A stretch of DNA of 64,000 bases, taken from Prado023 sp963700395 (GTDB lineage: Bacteria > Actinomycetota > Actinomycetes > S36-B12 > CAIYMF01). This document shows positions 15,083 to 24,421 of the stretch, piece by piece. Position numbers and translations under genes: made by a program. The DNA lies in assembly GCA_963700395.1 (NCBI GenBank), contig CAVOXI010000005.1, positions 1 to 64,000 of the forward strand, read 5' to 3'. Within the stretch, counting starts at the first letter, position 1, and every line of letters begins with the position of its first letter. The notes beneath the pieces were generated by a model. That model was given only the letters and a program-made list of their open reading frames with translations. It was not told the DNA's origin and did no database searches.

Positions 15083-16931
15083 ATGTGCGGAATCGTGGGG
15101 TACGCGGGTCATCGTCAGGCCGTCGACGTCGTGGTGGCGGGGCTCAAGCGCCTGGAGTACCGGGGCTACGACTCGGCCGGGGTCGCGGTCGTCACCGGCG
15201 GCGAGCTGGCTGTGCGCAAGAAGGCCGGCAAGCTCGTGAACCTCCAGGCAGTGCTCGCGGCCGATCCGATGGAGCCGTCCAGCACGGGTATCGGGCACAC
15301 CCGGTGGGCCACCCATGGCGGACCCACCGACATCAACGCCCACCCGCACGTGTCCAGCGGCGGCCGCGTCGCCGTCATCCACAACGGCATCATCGAGAAC
15401 TTCGCGGAGCTCACCAAGGAGCTCGCGGAGCGCGGGGTCGTGATGACCTCGGAGACCGACACGGAGGTCGTGGCGCACCTGCTCGAGTCCACGCTCGCCG
15501 ACACCGGTGACCTCGCCGAGGCGATGCGTGCGCGCGTGCCAGCGGCTGTCCGGGGCGTTCACCCTCGTGGCCGTCAGCGCCGACGAGCCGGGCCGCCTGG
15601 TGGCCGCACGCCGCAACTCCCCCCTGGTCGTCGGGATCGGCGACGGCGAGAACTTCCTGGCCTCCGACGTCTCGGCCTTCATCGAGTTCACGCGCGATGC
15701 CATCGAGCTCGGGCAGGACCAGGTCGTCGACCTGAGCGCCGACGAGGTCGTCGTCACCGACTTCTCCGGTCGGCCTGTCGAGGTCACCCCGTTCACGGTC
15801 ACCTGGGACGCCTCCGCCGCCGAGAAGGGCGGCTACGACCTCTTCATGCTCAAGGAGATCGCCGAGCAGCCCAAGGCCGTGGCCGACACCCTGCTGGGCC
15901 GGATCGCCCCGGACGGCCTGCTGCGCCTCGATGAGATCCGGCTGCCCGTGGCCGAGCTGCGGGAGATCGACAAGATCGTGATCGTCGCGTGCGGGACGGC
16001 CTATCACGCCGGCCTGGTGGCCAAGTACGCCATCGAGCACTGGTGCCGGATCCCCACCGAGGTCGAGCTGGCCAGCGAGTTCCGCTACCGCGACCCGATC
16101 CTGACCCGGCGGATCCTGGTCATCGCGATCAGCCAGTCCGGCGAGACCATGGACACGCTGATGGCCGTCCGGCACGCCCGCGAGCAGGGTGCCCGCGTCC
16201 TGGCCATCTGCAACACCAACGGCTCGACGATCCCGCGTGAGTCCGATGCAGTGCTCTACACGCAGGCCGGTCCGGAGGTCGCCGTCGCCTCCACCAAGGC
16301 GTTCCTCACCCAGATCGTGGCCGTCTACCTCGTGGCGCTCTACCTGGCCCAGGTCCGCGGGAACAAGTTCGGCGACGAGGTGGCCGCGATCGTGAGCCAG
16401 CTTGCGACGATGCCGCAGAAGGTCGACCTCGTCCTGGACACGGTGGAGGGGGTGCGTGCGCTGGCGCAGAAGTTCGCCGGCGCCAACTCGGTGCTGTTCA
16501 TCGGCCGCCACGTGGGCTACCCCGTGGCCCTCGAGGGCGCCCTGAAGCTCAAGGAGCTTGCCTACATGCACGCCGAGGGGTTCGCCGCAGGCGAGCTCAA
16601 GCACGGCCCGATCGCCCTGATCGAGGAGGGCATCCCGGTCATCGTCGTGGTGCCCTCACCGCAGGGCCGCGGCGTGCTGCACGAGAAGATCATCTCCAAC
16701 ATCCAGGAGGTTCGGGCCCGCGGTGCGGTCACCATCGTGATCGCGGAGGAGGGCGACGACGTGGTCACGCCCTACGCGGATCACATCATCCGGATCCCGG
16801 CCTGCCCCACGCTCATGCAGCCGCTCGTGGCCACCGTCCCGCTGCAGGTGTTCGCGTGCGAGCTGGCGACCGCCAAGGGCCACGACGTCGACCAGCCACG
16901 CAACCTGGCCAAGTCCGTCACGGTGGAGTAG
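15083..16931 (+). CDS. glmS: Glutamine-fructose-6-phosphate aminotransferase, frameshifted
   Basis: First enzyme of hexosamine synthesis: fructose-6-phosphate plus glutamine gives glucosamine-6-phosphate. The protein starts MCGIVGYAGHR, with Cys2 as the glutaminase nucleophile; GHTRWATHGG lies near residue 73. Two SIS domains follow, with SQSGETMDT and STKAFLTQI, and the end is QPRNLAKSVTVE. A one-base gain in the GC-alternating stretch 15524-15541 breaks the frame between glutaminase and SIS parts. Restored length is about 616 residues, which is normal. No glmS ribozyme is seen. Because the enzyme is essential, the indel is most likely a sequence error. Confidence 0.93.
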
Positions 16932-17034
16932 GCGAGTCCCGCAACGGGCCCCGCCGATCACGAATCCGCCCGGCCGGGCTGACGACCCCGCCCCGTGCAG
17001 GAGGGCTGCAGGCCCCACCGAGCGCAACTGCATT

Positions 17035-17105
17035 GGTCCGCTTCTGCGCGCATCGGTGCTCGCGATCACGGACGAACCCCCGATCGGGCCGCGCGATAGC
17101 GGACC
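17035..17105. terminator. Composite hairpin between convergent glmS and NlpC genes
   Basis: GGTCCGCT (17035-17042) pairs with AGCGGACC (17098-17105), GCGCG (17046-17050) with CGCGC (17090-17094), and ATCGG (17052-17056) with CCGAT (17080-17084). The structure lies in the 185-bp convergent spacer, so a bidirectional terminator is the likely role. Confidence 0.45.
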
Positions 17106-17116
17106 GACCTGGGGGA

Positions 17117-18526
17117 TCAGCTGATCCGCACGGCCGCGACGAAGCGATCGCGGTACCAGGCCTCGTTCAGCGTGCGCATCCGCACGCCGCGCCTCGGGTT
17201 CGCAGCCTCGACGACCAGGCCGTCGCCGGCGTACATCGAGATGTGGCCCCGCCGCGGGGATGAGCCGTCCTGGTAGTAGAGCAGGTCGCCGGGAAGCAGC
17301 GTGTCGATGCTGACCTCGGTCCCCGCGAAGCGCTGCTGGGAAGCCAGCCGCGGGAGCTTCACGCCGGCCGACAGGTACGCCTGCTGGACCAGGCCCGAGC
17401 AGTCGTAGACCGCAGGACCGTTCCCGCCGAGGACGTAGGGCTTGCCCACCTGGGCCAGCGCGTAGACCAGGGCCCGGTCAGCCGGCGTCGGGTTGGCGGG
17501 GAGGGCGTAGTCCGGTGTGCGGATCGTGGCTGGCGACGGGGTCGGCGGCGCTGCAACCGGGGCAGGCACGCGCCCCGCGAGGATCGCGTCCCACGTGGCG
17601 GCATCCACGCCGCCGTTGACGGCGATCCCGATGCCCTTCTGGTAGGCGGTCACGGCCCTGGTCGTCAGCGTCCCGTAGTACCCGGTGGCCGGTGTCACAC
17701 CGAGGTACTTCTGGACGTAGATGACGGCGGGGTCGCTCGGACCGGCGCCCGTCACCAGCAGCGGTCGGGCCGCTGCCGCCTGCTCGGGGGTCAGGACGGG
17801 GGGAGCGGGTGGGATGGCGGGATCGGTGTCGTCGACCTTCGGGCTGGTCACGACCTCGTCCGGCAGCTCGATGACCCCCTGCGCCGCCAGCAGGACCTTC
17901 CACGTGCTCGGACCGACCTTCCCGGTGGCCTTGATCTTGTTGGTCCGCTGGAGCAGCGTGACGCTGGCCTTCGTCTGATCGCCGTAGTACCCGGTGGCCG
18001 GTGCGATCCCCAGCTTCGTCTGGACGTAGACCACGGCGGGGCCTCGCGATCCCCGGGCCAGGGCGGGCTTGCTGCCTGCCGCCTCCTCGGGGGTGGGCGT
18101 CGGGACGACCGTGGTGTCCGGCTGGTCGGCCGGTGCCGGGTCAGGGGCCGGATCCGAGGTGGTCGACGACCCGAGGAGCACCACCTTCCACGTGCTGGCG
18201 GTGACCCTGCCCGTGGCCTTGAGCCCGTGGCTGCGCTGGGCGGCACGGACGGCCTTGGCCGTGATCGGGCCGTAGTAGCCGCTCGCCGGCCGCACCCCGA
18301 GCTTGGTCTGGACGTAGACCACGGCCGCACTGCGCGAGCCCAGTCGCAGCGTTGGCCGCAGCCTGGCGGCGGCCGCGGGGGTCATGGCGCTGGCAAGGAC
18401 CTGGACGGTCCCACTGGTCGCGCCGTCGGCCGGGTCGGACGCCGGAAGGCCGAGAGCGTGCGCCGGCAGTCCGAGCCCGCACACCAGCGCGGCCGAGAGG
18501 ATCGTGCACCCCACAGTCTTCTTCAT
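17117..18526 (-). CDS. Secreted NlpC/P60 peptidoglycan hydrolase with three repeat domains
   Basis: Predicted endopeptidase cutting peptide stems in the cell wall. Residues 1-25 form a signal peptide (MKKTVGCTILSAALVCGLG). Three peptidoglycan-binding-like repeats follow (about 57-112, 157-213 and 262-313), each with VYVQ or IYVQ, a GYYG motif and STWK or ATWD. The NlpC/P60 domain occupies about 345-469 with catalytic Cys in YDCSGL (about 375) and His in GHISMY (about 427). A c-di-AMP riboswitch lies in its leader. AGAGGAA precedes ATG 18526. Length is 469 residues; no break is seen. Confidence 0.9.
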   Translation of the reverse strand: MKKTVGCTILSAALVCGLGLPAHALGLPASDPADGATSGTVQVLASAMTPAAAARLRPTLRLGSRSAAVVYVQTKLGVRPASGYYGPITAKAVRAAQRSHGLKATGRVTASTWKVVLLGSSTTSDPAPDPAPADQPDTTVVPTPTPEEAAGSKPALARGSRGPAVVYVQTKLGIAPATGYYGDQTKASVTLLQRTNKIKATGKVGPSTWKVLLAAQGVIELPDEVVTSPKVDDTDPAIPPAPPVLTPEQAAAARPLLVTGAGPSDPAVIYVQKYLGVTPATGYYGTLTTRAVTAYQKGIGIAVNGGVDAATWDAILAGRVPAPVAAPPTPSPATIRTPDYALPANPTPADRALVYALAQVGKPYVLGGNGPAVYDCSGLVQQAYLSAGVKLPRLASQQRFAGTEVSIDTLLPGDLLYYQDGSSPRRGHISMYAGDGLVVEAANPRRGVRMRTLNEAWYRDRFVAAVRIS

Positions 18527-18540
18527 CGCGTGTTCCTCTT

Positions 18541-18733
18541 CGCCTGCGAGGTGAGCTGTCGGGTCCCGTGCGCGCGAGACTGCACGCGCAGCAGCTCCCA
18601 GCCGGTGGTGCGCCGGGTACTGCCGGGACCCCGAGGGTTCCTACGGGCTTGTGGCCCGTGGGACACCCAGTGGTGCCTGGGTCCCCCGCTCCCGCCCTGG
18701 TTGGGGAAGTATCGGAGGGGGCGGGATTCGGCG
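18541..18733 (-). promoter_or_regulatory. c-di-AMP riboswitch (ydaO-yuaA class)
   Basis: Read on the minus strand, the leader of the NlpC/P60 gene carries the invariant blocks of this class in order: CCGAATCCCGCC near the 5' end (about 18722-18733), GCGGGGGACCCAGG (18676-18689), GTAGGAACC (18636-18644) and a final block at 18542-18563 containing CCCGACAGCTCACC. The 5' CGCC (18730-18733) can pair with the 3' GGCG (18541-18544) to close helix P1. In actinobacteria this riboswitch controls wall hydrolases, with ligand usually switching expression off; that outcome is inferred here. Confidence 0.88.
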
Positions 18734-18859
18734 ACCTCCGACGCGGCCCCGTGTGGGACCGTGGCGCACGTTACCAATGTGACGCGTGGTACGGATAGTC
18801 CGGGTTGTCCTTGTGTGCGTGTCGGCCGACTGTGGTGGGCACGGGATGCGGAGGTGGAG

Positions 18860-20416
18860 ATGCGCCCGATCTGTTCAGTCGAGGTGGTCCGACGGGCTGA
18901 GGCGCGGGCCGGGGTTCCCGAGCCGGTGCTGATGCAGCGTGCCTCGACAGCCCTGGCCGGGATCTGCGTGGACCTCCTGCGCAGCGGCCGGGCCGGCGTC
19001 CGCGGGGCCCGCGTGGTCGGGCTCGTCGGCTCGGGGAACAACGGCGGCGACGCCCTGTGGGCGCTCGCGCGCCTCGCCGGGCGGGGGGTGTCGACTGCCG
19101 CGATCGGCGACCCTGGGCGCATGCATGCCCAGGGCGCGTCGGCGGCGAGGGCCGCCGGAACCCGGATCATCGCCTGGGACGCCCCGGAGGTCGGCGGCCT
19201 GATCGCGGCCGCGGACCTCGTGCTCGACGGGATCCTGGGCATCGGCGGTGCGGGGGCGGTCCGCGAACCGGCGGCCGGTGTCGTCGGCGCGGTGCGGGCT
19301 GCGGGGGTCCTGGTGGTGTCCGTCGATGAGCCCAGTGGCGTGGACACCGATACCGGTGCCGTCGCAGGGCTGGCGGTGCAGGCGGACGTGACGGTGTGCT
19401 TCGGCGTGCTCAAACCCGCCCTTGTCGTGCCGCCCGCGCGGTCGCTGGCAGGATCCGTCACGGTGGTCGACATCGGCCTGCGCGTCGATGATCTTGAGCC
19501 GGTGGCGTGGTGCCTGTCCCTTGACGACCTCGTCTCCGCGGGCCCTGCACCGGACGCCCACAAGTACTCCCGAGGTGTCGTGGGGGTCACGGCGGGGAGC
19601 CGGTCCTACCCGGGCGCGGCACTGCTCGCGGTGGGGGGTGCGCGCCGGTCGGGTGCCGGGATGGTGGCGTTCAGCCCGGGCTCCGGGATGGGGCAGGGCT
19701 CCGGGACGGGGCAGGGCTCCGGAATGGGGCAGGGCCCGGGTCATCTCCCGGATGCCCTCGATCCGGTCTCCGCCATGGTCGTTGCGCGCTATCCCGACGT
19801 CGTCCTCGCGCCGGGCCGCGCGGTGGATGCCCGGTGCATCGGCCCAGGGCTCGGCCAGGACAGCGACGCCGTGGACAGCGTCCTTCGGGCCCTGGCCGAT
19901 CCGACCCCCCTGGTCATCGACGCCTCGGCCCTGGCCGTGCTGGCCCGCCAGGACGGCCGACGCGCGCTGGCCGAACGGTCCGGGGCTGGGTGGCTCAGCG
20001 TCCTGACCCCGCACGCCGGGGAGTTCGCCCGCATGGGATTCGACCCTGCCGGCGGGCCCCTGGTGGCGGCCCAGCGGGCGGCGCAGGAATCCGGGGCGAT
20101 CATCGTCCTCAAGGGCCCGGGGACGGTGGTCGCCGCCCCCGGGGGGGTGACCTACGTCGACACGTTCGGTGACGCTGCCCTGGCCACGGCGGGTTCCGGG
20201 GACGTGCTCGCCGGCCTCCTCGCCGGGATGCTCGCCGGTTCGGTCCGGGCCGCGCAGGTGGGGCCGTCCGATGCCGCGCTCGTGGCAGCCCGCGCCGTGG
20301 GCGTGCACGGCCTTGCTGGGCGACTGGCTGCCGCCGAGGGTGGGCCCGTGACTGCGGTCGAGGTGCTGTCGCACCTGCGCGCTGCGCACGCCGCTGCCTC
20401 GGCAGCCGTCACCTGA
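18860..20416 (+). CDS. nnr: Bifunctional NAD(P)H-hydrate epimerase / ADP-dependent dehydratase
   Basis: Repairs hydrated NADH and NADPH. The N-terminal YjeF domain (about 1-210) contains GSGNNGGDALW near residue 57; the C-terminal kinase-like dehydratase (about 235-518) contains TPHAGEFARM, KGPGTVVAAPGG and the catalytic ATAGSGDVLAG. ATG 18860 is chosen because the epimerase domain begins there and GCGGAGGTGGAG is a suitable ribosome binding site. A glycine-, methionine- and glutamine-rich insert near residues 273-291 is coded by an 18-bp tandem repeat. alr follows after 36 bp. Confidence 0.93.
   Translation: MRPICSVEVVRRAEARAGVPEPVLMQRASTALAGICVDLLRSGRAGVRGARVVGLVGSGNNGGDALWALARLAGRGVSTAAIGDPGRMHAQGASAARAAGTRIIAWDAPEVGGLIAAADLVLDGILGIGGAGAVREPAAGVVGAVRAAGVLVVSVDEPSGVDTDTGAVAGLAVQADVTVCFGVLKPALVVPPARSLAGSVTVVDIGLRVDDLEPVAWCLSLDDLVSAGPAPDAHKYSRGVVGVTAGSRSYPGAALLAVGGARRSGAGMVAFSPGSGMGQGSGTGQGSGMGQGPGHLPDALDPVSAMVVARYPDVVLAPGRAVDARCIGPGLGQDSDAVDSVLRALADPTPLVIDASALAVLARQDGRRALAERSGAGWLSVLTPHAGEFARMGFDPAGGPLVAAQRAAQESGAIIVLKGPGTVVAAPGGVTYVDTFGDAALATAGSGDVLAGLLAGMLAGSVRAAQVGPSDAALVAARAVGVHGLAGRLAAAEGGPVTAVEVLSHLRAAHAAASAAVT
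19678..19731 (+). repeat. Three in-frame 18-bp tandem repeats inside nnr
   Basis: The unit GGGCTCCGGGATGGGGCA occurs three times (19678, 19696, 19714) with two substitutions in all, followed by a partial fourth copy. It adds GSGMGQ-like hexapeptides in a loop of the dehydratase domain without breaking the frame. Confidence 0.9.
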
Positions 20417-20440
20417 CACGCACACGACGACGCCGTGCGG

Positions 20441-20446
20441 CAGGAT
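20441..20446 (+). promoter_or_regulatory. -10 element of alr
   Basis: CAGGAT lies 6 nt before GTG 20453 and supports that codon over the in-frame GTG at 20435. Confidence 0.45.
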
Positions 20447-20452
20447 GGGCCC

Positions 20453-21589
20453 GTGGTTGCGCGTGCTGTCTGCGAGGTCGATCTGGATGCGATCTCCGCC
20501 AATGTCGAGGTCCTGCGCTCGCATGCGCCCTCGGCCGCCCTCCTCGCCGTGGTGAAGGCCGACGCGTACGGCCACGGGCTGCTGCCCTCGGCGCATGCAG
20601 CGATCGCCGGCGGCGCCGACTGGCTGGGCACGGCGCTGCTGTCGGAGGCGGCCGAGCTGCGCCAGCAGGGCATCACCGTGCCTGTCCTGGCCTGGTTGTG
20701 GTCACCCGGCGACGAGGACCTCGTCGCCTGCGTGCGCGACGAGGTCGAGGTCACTGCCAGCTCGCTGTGGCAGCTCCAGGCCCTCACCTCGGCCTCGCAC
20801 GCCACTGGCGTCCGGGCCCGCGTCCAGTTGAAGATCGACACCGGGCTGGGTCGCAACGGCGCCACCGCCGGCGACTGGCCGGCCCTCGTGGAGCGAGCAG
20901 CCCAGCTGGAGGCCAACGGGACGATGCAGGTGACCGGCGTCTGGTCGCACTTCGCCGTCGCCGACGCGCCGAGCAGCCAGACCAACGCCGACCAGCTCGT
21001 CGCCTTCGATGCGGCGCTCGAGGTGGTGGCGGCGGCGGGACTGAGGCCGCGCGTGCGCCACATCGCCAACTCGGCGGCGACACTGGCATCCCCGCAGGCG
21101 CACTACGACCTGGTCCGTCCGGGGATCGCCGTGTACGGCGTGTCCCCCGGCGGCGAGCTCGGCCGACCCGAGGAGTACGGGCTGGCTCCCGCGATGACCC
21201 TGCGCGCCCGTCTCGCCGGGGTGAAGCGCGTCCCGGCCGGGCAGGGCGTCTCCTACGGCCATGAGTACGTCACCAGCGCGCCCACCACCCTCGGGCTGGT
21301 CCCCCTGGGATACGCCGACGGGATCCCCCGCGCGGCCGGTGGTCGGGGGCCGGTCCTGGCGGCCGGGAAGGTGCGCACGATTGCCGGACGGGTGTGCATG
21401 GACCAGTTCGTGCTCGACCTCGGGGAGGATCCCGTCGAGGCCGGCGACGAGGTCGTGCTGTTCGGCAGCGCGGTGCGCGGGGAGCCGACGGCCGAGGACT
21501 GGGCCGTGGCCGCCGGCACCATCGGCTACGAGATCATCACCCGGCTCGGGCCCCGGATCCCGCGGACGTTCCGAGGGCTGGGCTCGTGA
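20453..21589 (+). CDS. alr: Alanine racemase
   Basis: PLP enzyme making D-alanine for peptidoglycan. The PLP lysine is in AVVKADAYGHG (residues about 31-41); the second catalytic base tyrosine is in GVSYGHEY (about 265); GYADGIPR and RVCMDQFVLDLG follow. GTG 20453 gives 378 residues, the usual length. It heads a run alr-hydrolase-tsaE coupled by 4-nt overlaps, the same order as in M. tuberculosis. Confidence 0.96.
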   Translation: MVARAVCEVDLDAISANVEVLRSHAPSAALLAVVKADAYGHGLLPSAHAAIAGGADWLGTALLSEAAELRQQGITVPVLAWLWSPGDEDLVACVRDEVEVTASSLWQLQALTSASHATGVRARVQLKIDTGLGRNGATAGDWPALVERAAQLEANGTMQVTGVWSHFAVADAPSSQTNADQLVAFDAALEVVAAAGLRPRVRHIANSAATLASPQAHYDLVRPGIAVYGVSPGGELGRPEEYGLAPAMTLRARLAGVKRVPAGQGVSYGHEYVTSAPTTLGLVPLGYADGIPRAAGGRGPVLAAGKVRTIAGRVCMDQFVLDLGEDPVEAGDEVVLFGSAVRGEPTAEDWAVAAGTIGYEIITRLGPRIPRTFRGLGS

Positions 21590-22707
21590 ACCAGCCGAGC
21601 CTGGGCAGGGTGGCCAGCGCGGTCGGTGTGGCCGCCGGGCTCCTGGCCGTGGGAGCTGCCGCCGGTGTGGTTGCGGAGCGGGCGGTCGTGGCAAAGGCGG
21701 GGCGAGCCGACCGGGAGGGTGACGAGCCCTTCGGCCACCTGCGTGGCACGCCCCTCATCGTCACGAACCCCGACGGCGTGACGCTGCACGTGGAGGTCGA
21801 GAGGTGCACGCGGGACAACCCCGAGCAGCTCACCATCGTCTTCTCCCACGGCTACGCCCTGAACCAGGACTGCTGGCACTACCAGCGCCGTGACCTGCGC
21901 GCCCTGGGGGACCTGGTGTTCTGGGACCAGCGCAGCCATGGCCGCTCGGGTCGCTCGCTGGCCGAGACGAACACCATCGACCAGCTGGGCAGGGACCTCA
22001 AGGCGGTCCTGGACCAGGTGGTGCCCGACGGCCCGGTCGTGCTGGTCGGTCATTCGATGGGGGGGATGACCATCATGGCGCTGGCCGTGGAGCACCCGGA
22101 GCTGTTCGGCACCAGGATCCGCGGGGTGGCCCTCCTGTCGACCTCTCCCGGTGGCCTGCGCGACGTGGCCCTCGGGCTCCCGGCCGTGGCTGCCCGGCCC
22201 CTGCACCGGATGCTGCCCGTGACGGCCGCGCTGCTGGTGCGCAATGCGGACCTCATCGAGATGGGGCGCTCGAGGGTCAACGACCTGAGCCTGCTGTTCA
22301 CACGTCTCTACTCGTTCGGGTCCACCGCCTCGCCCGCCGTGGCCGACTTCACGCACCGGATGCTCGGGGAGACCTCCATCGACGTCGTGGCCGAGTTCCT
22401 CCCGACGTTGCAGCGCCACCAGCGACAGGCCGCGCTGCACACGCTGGCGGTCGTGCCGTCGCTGGTCATGGTCGGCCAGGGCGACCGGATGACCCCGGCG
22501 GCGCACTCCCTGGACATGGCCCGTCGCCTGCCCCGCTCCGAGCTGGAGATCCTGCCCGACTCCGGGCACATGATGATCCTCGAGCACTACCCGCAGGTGA
22601 ACCACCAGCTGCGCGCGCTGGTCGGGCGGGTGCGCGCCGAGCTGGCCGACGAGGCCGCAGGTGAGCTCGACGCAGCGCCGGAACCGCCCCCGGGGAGCCG
22701 CCAGTGA
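21586..22707 (+). CDS. Alpha/beta hydrolase, membrane-anchored
   Basis: The 373-residue protein begins with a hydrophobic segment (about 10-35) that could be a signal anchor. The hydrolase fold has the oxyanion region FSHGYALNQD, the nucleophile elbow GHSMGGM near residue 152, an acid in VGQGDRMTP and the histidine in PDSGHMMILEHY. GTG 21586 overlaps the alr stop by 4 nt and the end overlaps tsaE by 4 nt. A hydrolase between alr and tsaE is conserved in actinobacteria; its substrate is not known. Confidence 0.87.
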   Translation: MNQPSLGRVASAVGVAAGLLAVGAAAGVVAERAVVAKAGRADREGDEPFGHLRGTPLIVTNPDGVTLHVEVERCTRDNPEQLTIVFSHGYALNQDCWHYQRRDLRALGDLVFWDQRSHGRSGRSLAETNTIDQLGRDLKAVLDQVVPDGPVVLVGHSMGGMTIMALAVEHPELFGTRIRGVALLSTSPGGLRDVALGLPAVAARPLHRMLPVTAALLVRNADLIEMGRSRVNDLSLLFTRLYSFGSTASPAVADFTHRMLGETSIDVVAEFLPTLQRHQRQAALHTLAVVPSLVMVGQGDRMTPAAHSLDMARRLPRSELEILPDSGHMMILEHYPQVNHQLRALVGRVRAELADEAAGELDAAPEPPPGSRQ

Positions 22708-23213
22708 CCGGGTGGCACCTCGACGGCCAGGCGTGGTGCGCCACGGCGCGCGATGCCCAGCAGATGCGGGACCTCGGTGCCGACCTCGTCGCCCACCTCG
22801 CGCCCGGCGACGTCCTGGTCCTCGATGGCCCGCTCGGCGCGGGGAAGACGACCTTCACGCAGGGGATCGGCGCCGCGATGTCCGTCCGCGGGTCGGTGAC
22901 GAGTCCGACGTTCGTGATCGCCCGCAGCCACCCCGGTCCGGGCCCGTCGTTGGTGCACGTGGACGCCTACCGCTTGCACGGATCGGTCGAGGTCGAGGAC
23001 CTCGATCTCGACGCCGACCTCGAGCGTGCTGTCACCGTGGTCGAGTGGGGTGCGGGCAAGGTCGAGGGGTTGGCCGCCGACCGGTTGGAGGTGCTGATCC
23101 GTCGCGACGTGGGATCTGCGGTCGACCCGGATGACCCCGCCGGGGGTGACCGGACGGTGATGGTGCGCGGGGTGGGGCCGCGGTGGGCGGGCCTGCGCCT
23201 GGGTCGGGCGTAG
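22704..23213 (+). CDS. tsaE: tRNA t6A threonylcarbamoyladenosine ATPase subunit TsaE
   Basis: ATPase that acts with TsaB and TsaD in t6A37 modification of ANN-decoding tRNAs. Walker A is GPLGAGKTTF (about residues 43-52); TSPTFVIARSH and HVDAYRL are the following family motifs. The 169-residue protein is slightly longer than E. coli TsaE (153). Translation starts at GTG 22704 overlapping the preceding stop. Confidence 0.95.
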   Translation: MTGWHLDGQAWCATARDAQQMRDLGADLVAHLAPGDVLVLDGPLGAGKTTFTQGIGAAMSVRGSVTSPTFVIARSHPGPGPSLVHVDAYRLHGSVEVEDLDLDADLERAVTVVEWGAGKVEGLAADRLEVLIRRDVGSAVDPDDPAGGDRTVMVRGVGPRWAGLRLGRA

Positions 23214-23216
23214 GTT
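23211..23216 (+). promoter_or_regulatory. -10 element of tsaB
   Basis: TAGGTT overlaps the tsaE stop codon and ends 6 nt before GTG 23223. Confidence 0.5.
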
Positions 23217-23222
23217 GCTGTC

Positions 23223-23882
23223 GTGCTCATCCTCGCCCTGGACACCGCCACGGAGGCGGTCGGCGCCGCCGTGGTCGACACGTCCGCGGACATGGTCCTG
23301 GGCCGTGCCGGCTTCCTTGGCCCCGCCGCCCATGGCGAGCAGCTCGCCCCGCTGGTGGCCCAGGCACTCGAGCTGGCGGGGGTTCAGCCCCGCGACCTGG
23401 CGGCCGTCGGCGTGGGTCGTGGACCCGGACCGTTCACGGGCCTGCGGGTGGGGCTGGTCCATGCCGCGGTCATGGGGTGGGCGCTGGGGATCCCCGTCCA
23501 GGGGGTGTGCACCCTGGACGTGCTGGCGGCGCAGGCGCGGGCGGCCGGGGTCGACGGCCCCCTGCTGGTGGCGACCGATGCCCGGCGCCGCGAGGTCTAC
23601 TGGGCCCGGTACGACGCCGCTGGCGTCCGGGTGGACGGCCCGCACGTCGGCGCGGCCGGGGAGATCCCTGACCGGGCCGTCCCCGCGGTCGGGGCCGGGG
23701 CGGCGAAGTACGCCGACGCGCTGCCGGGGCACCGCGCCCCGCTGCACCCGGATCCGGCCACGCTCGCCCGGATCGCTGCGGAGCTCGTGCTGGCCGGCGT
23801 CCCCGCGGACGTGTCGCCCATGTACCTGCGCCGCCCGGATGCGACCGTCAGCGCGGGGCGCAAGCGGGTGACTCCGCCATGA
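23223..23882 (+). CDS. tsaB: t6A synthesis scaffold protein TsaB
   Basis: TsaB is the dimerisation partner of TsaD. The 219-residue protein opens with LILALDTATEAVGAAV and carries GVGRGPGPFTGLRVGL (about 60-75), both diagnostic of the ASKHA-fold TsaB. Start GTG 23223 is set by the -10 element 6 nt upstream. Its stop overlaps rimI by 4 nt. Confidence 0.95.
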   Translation: MLILALDTATEAVGAAVVDTSADMVLGRAGFLGPAAHGEQLAPLVAQALELAGVQPRDLAAVGVGRGPGPFTGLRVGLVHAAVMGWALGIPVQGVCTLDVLAAQARAAGVDGPLLVATDARRREVYWARYDAAGVRVDGPHVGAAGEIPDRAVPAVGAGAAKYADALPGHRAPLHPDPATLARIAAELVLAGVPADVSPMYLRRPDATVSAGRKRVTPP

Positions 23883-24421
23883 GCGTCCAGCCCACCGAGG
23901 TGTCCCGCCCGGGCACCGGTTCCGGGGACCTCGTCATCGACCGCCTGCGGTGGTGGGACCTCGAGGAGGTGCAGGTCCTCGAGCGCCAGCTGTTCGACGA
24001 GGACCCATGGACACCTGGGCAGTTCTGGTCGGAGCTGGCGCGCGTCCCGGAGTCGCGCTGGTACGTCGTCGCGCGGCGGGATGCGCGGGTGGTCGGGTAC
24101 GCGGGGCTGTTCGCCGTCGTGCCCGAGGCTGATGTCCAGACCGTCGCCGTGTCCCTCGAGGAGCAGGGCCGCGGGACGGGACGCGCCCTGCTCGGGGCCC
24201 TGACCGCCCGCGCCCGGGCGCTGGGGGCGACCATCCTGCACCTCGAGGTGCGGGCGGACAACGCCGCGGCCATCGGCCTGTACGAGGCGACGGGCTTCGT
24301 CGCCGATGGTCGCCGCCGCGACTACTACGGCCGCGGCCGCGATGCCGTGCTGATGTCGTTGTCGCTGACGCCTGCGCCGGACGGCCTCGCGGCGGGCACG
24401 GGCGAGGGGGTCGGGGCGTGA
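23879..24421 (+). CDS. rimI: Ribosomal-protein-alanine N-acetyltransferase (RimI-like)
   Basis: GNAT-fold acetyltransferase; the family acetylates the N-terminal alanine of S18 in E. coli. The acetyl-CoA loop is EEQGRGTGRALL (about residues 95-106), and ADNAAAIGLYEATGFVADGRRRDYY (split by the family motif) lies near 124-148. ATG 23879 overlaps the tsaB stop. The position inside tsaB-rimI-tsaD is strongly conserved in actinobacteria. Confidence 0.93.
   Translation: MSVQPTEVSRPGTGSGDLVIDRLRWWDLEEVQVLERQLFDEDPWTPGQFWSELARVPESRWYVVARRDARVVGYAGLFAVVPEADVQTVAVSLEEQGRGTGRALLGALTARARALGATILHLEVRADNAAAIGLYEATGFVADGRRRDYYGRGRDAVLMSLSLTPAPDGLAAGTGEGVGA

Noticed and set aside
13677..15083. glmS ribozyme upstream of glmS
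   Set aside because: The glmM-glmS spacer is only 44 bp and shows a leaderless promoter; the ribozyme core is much longer and belongs mostly to Firmicutes.
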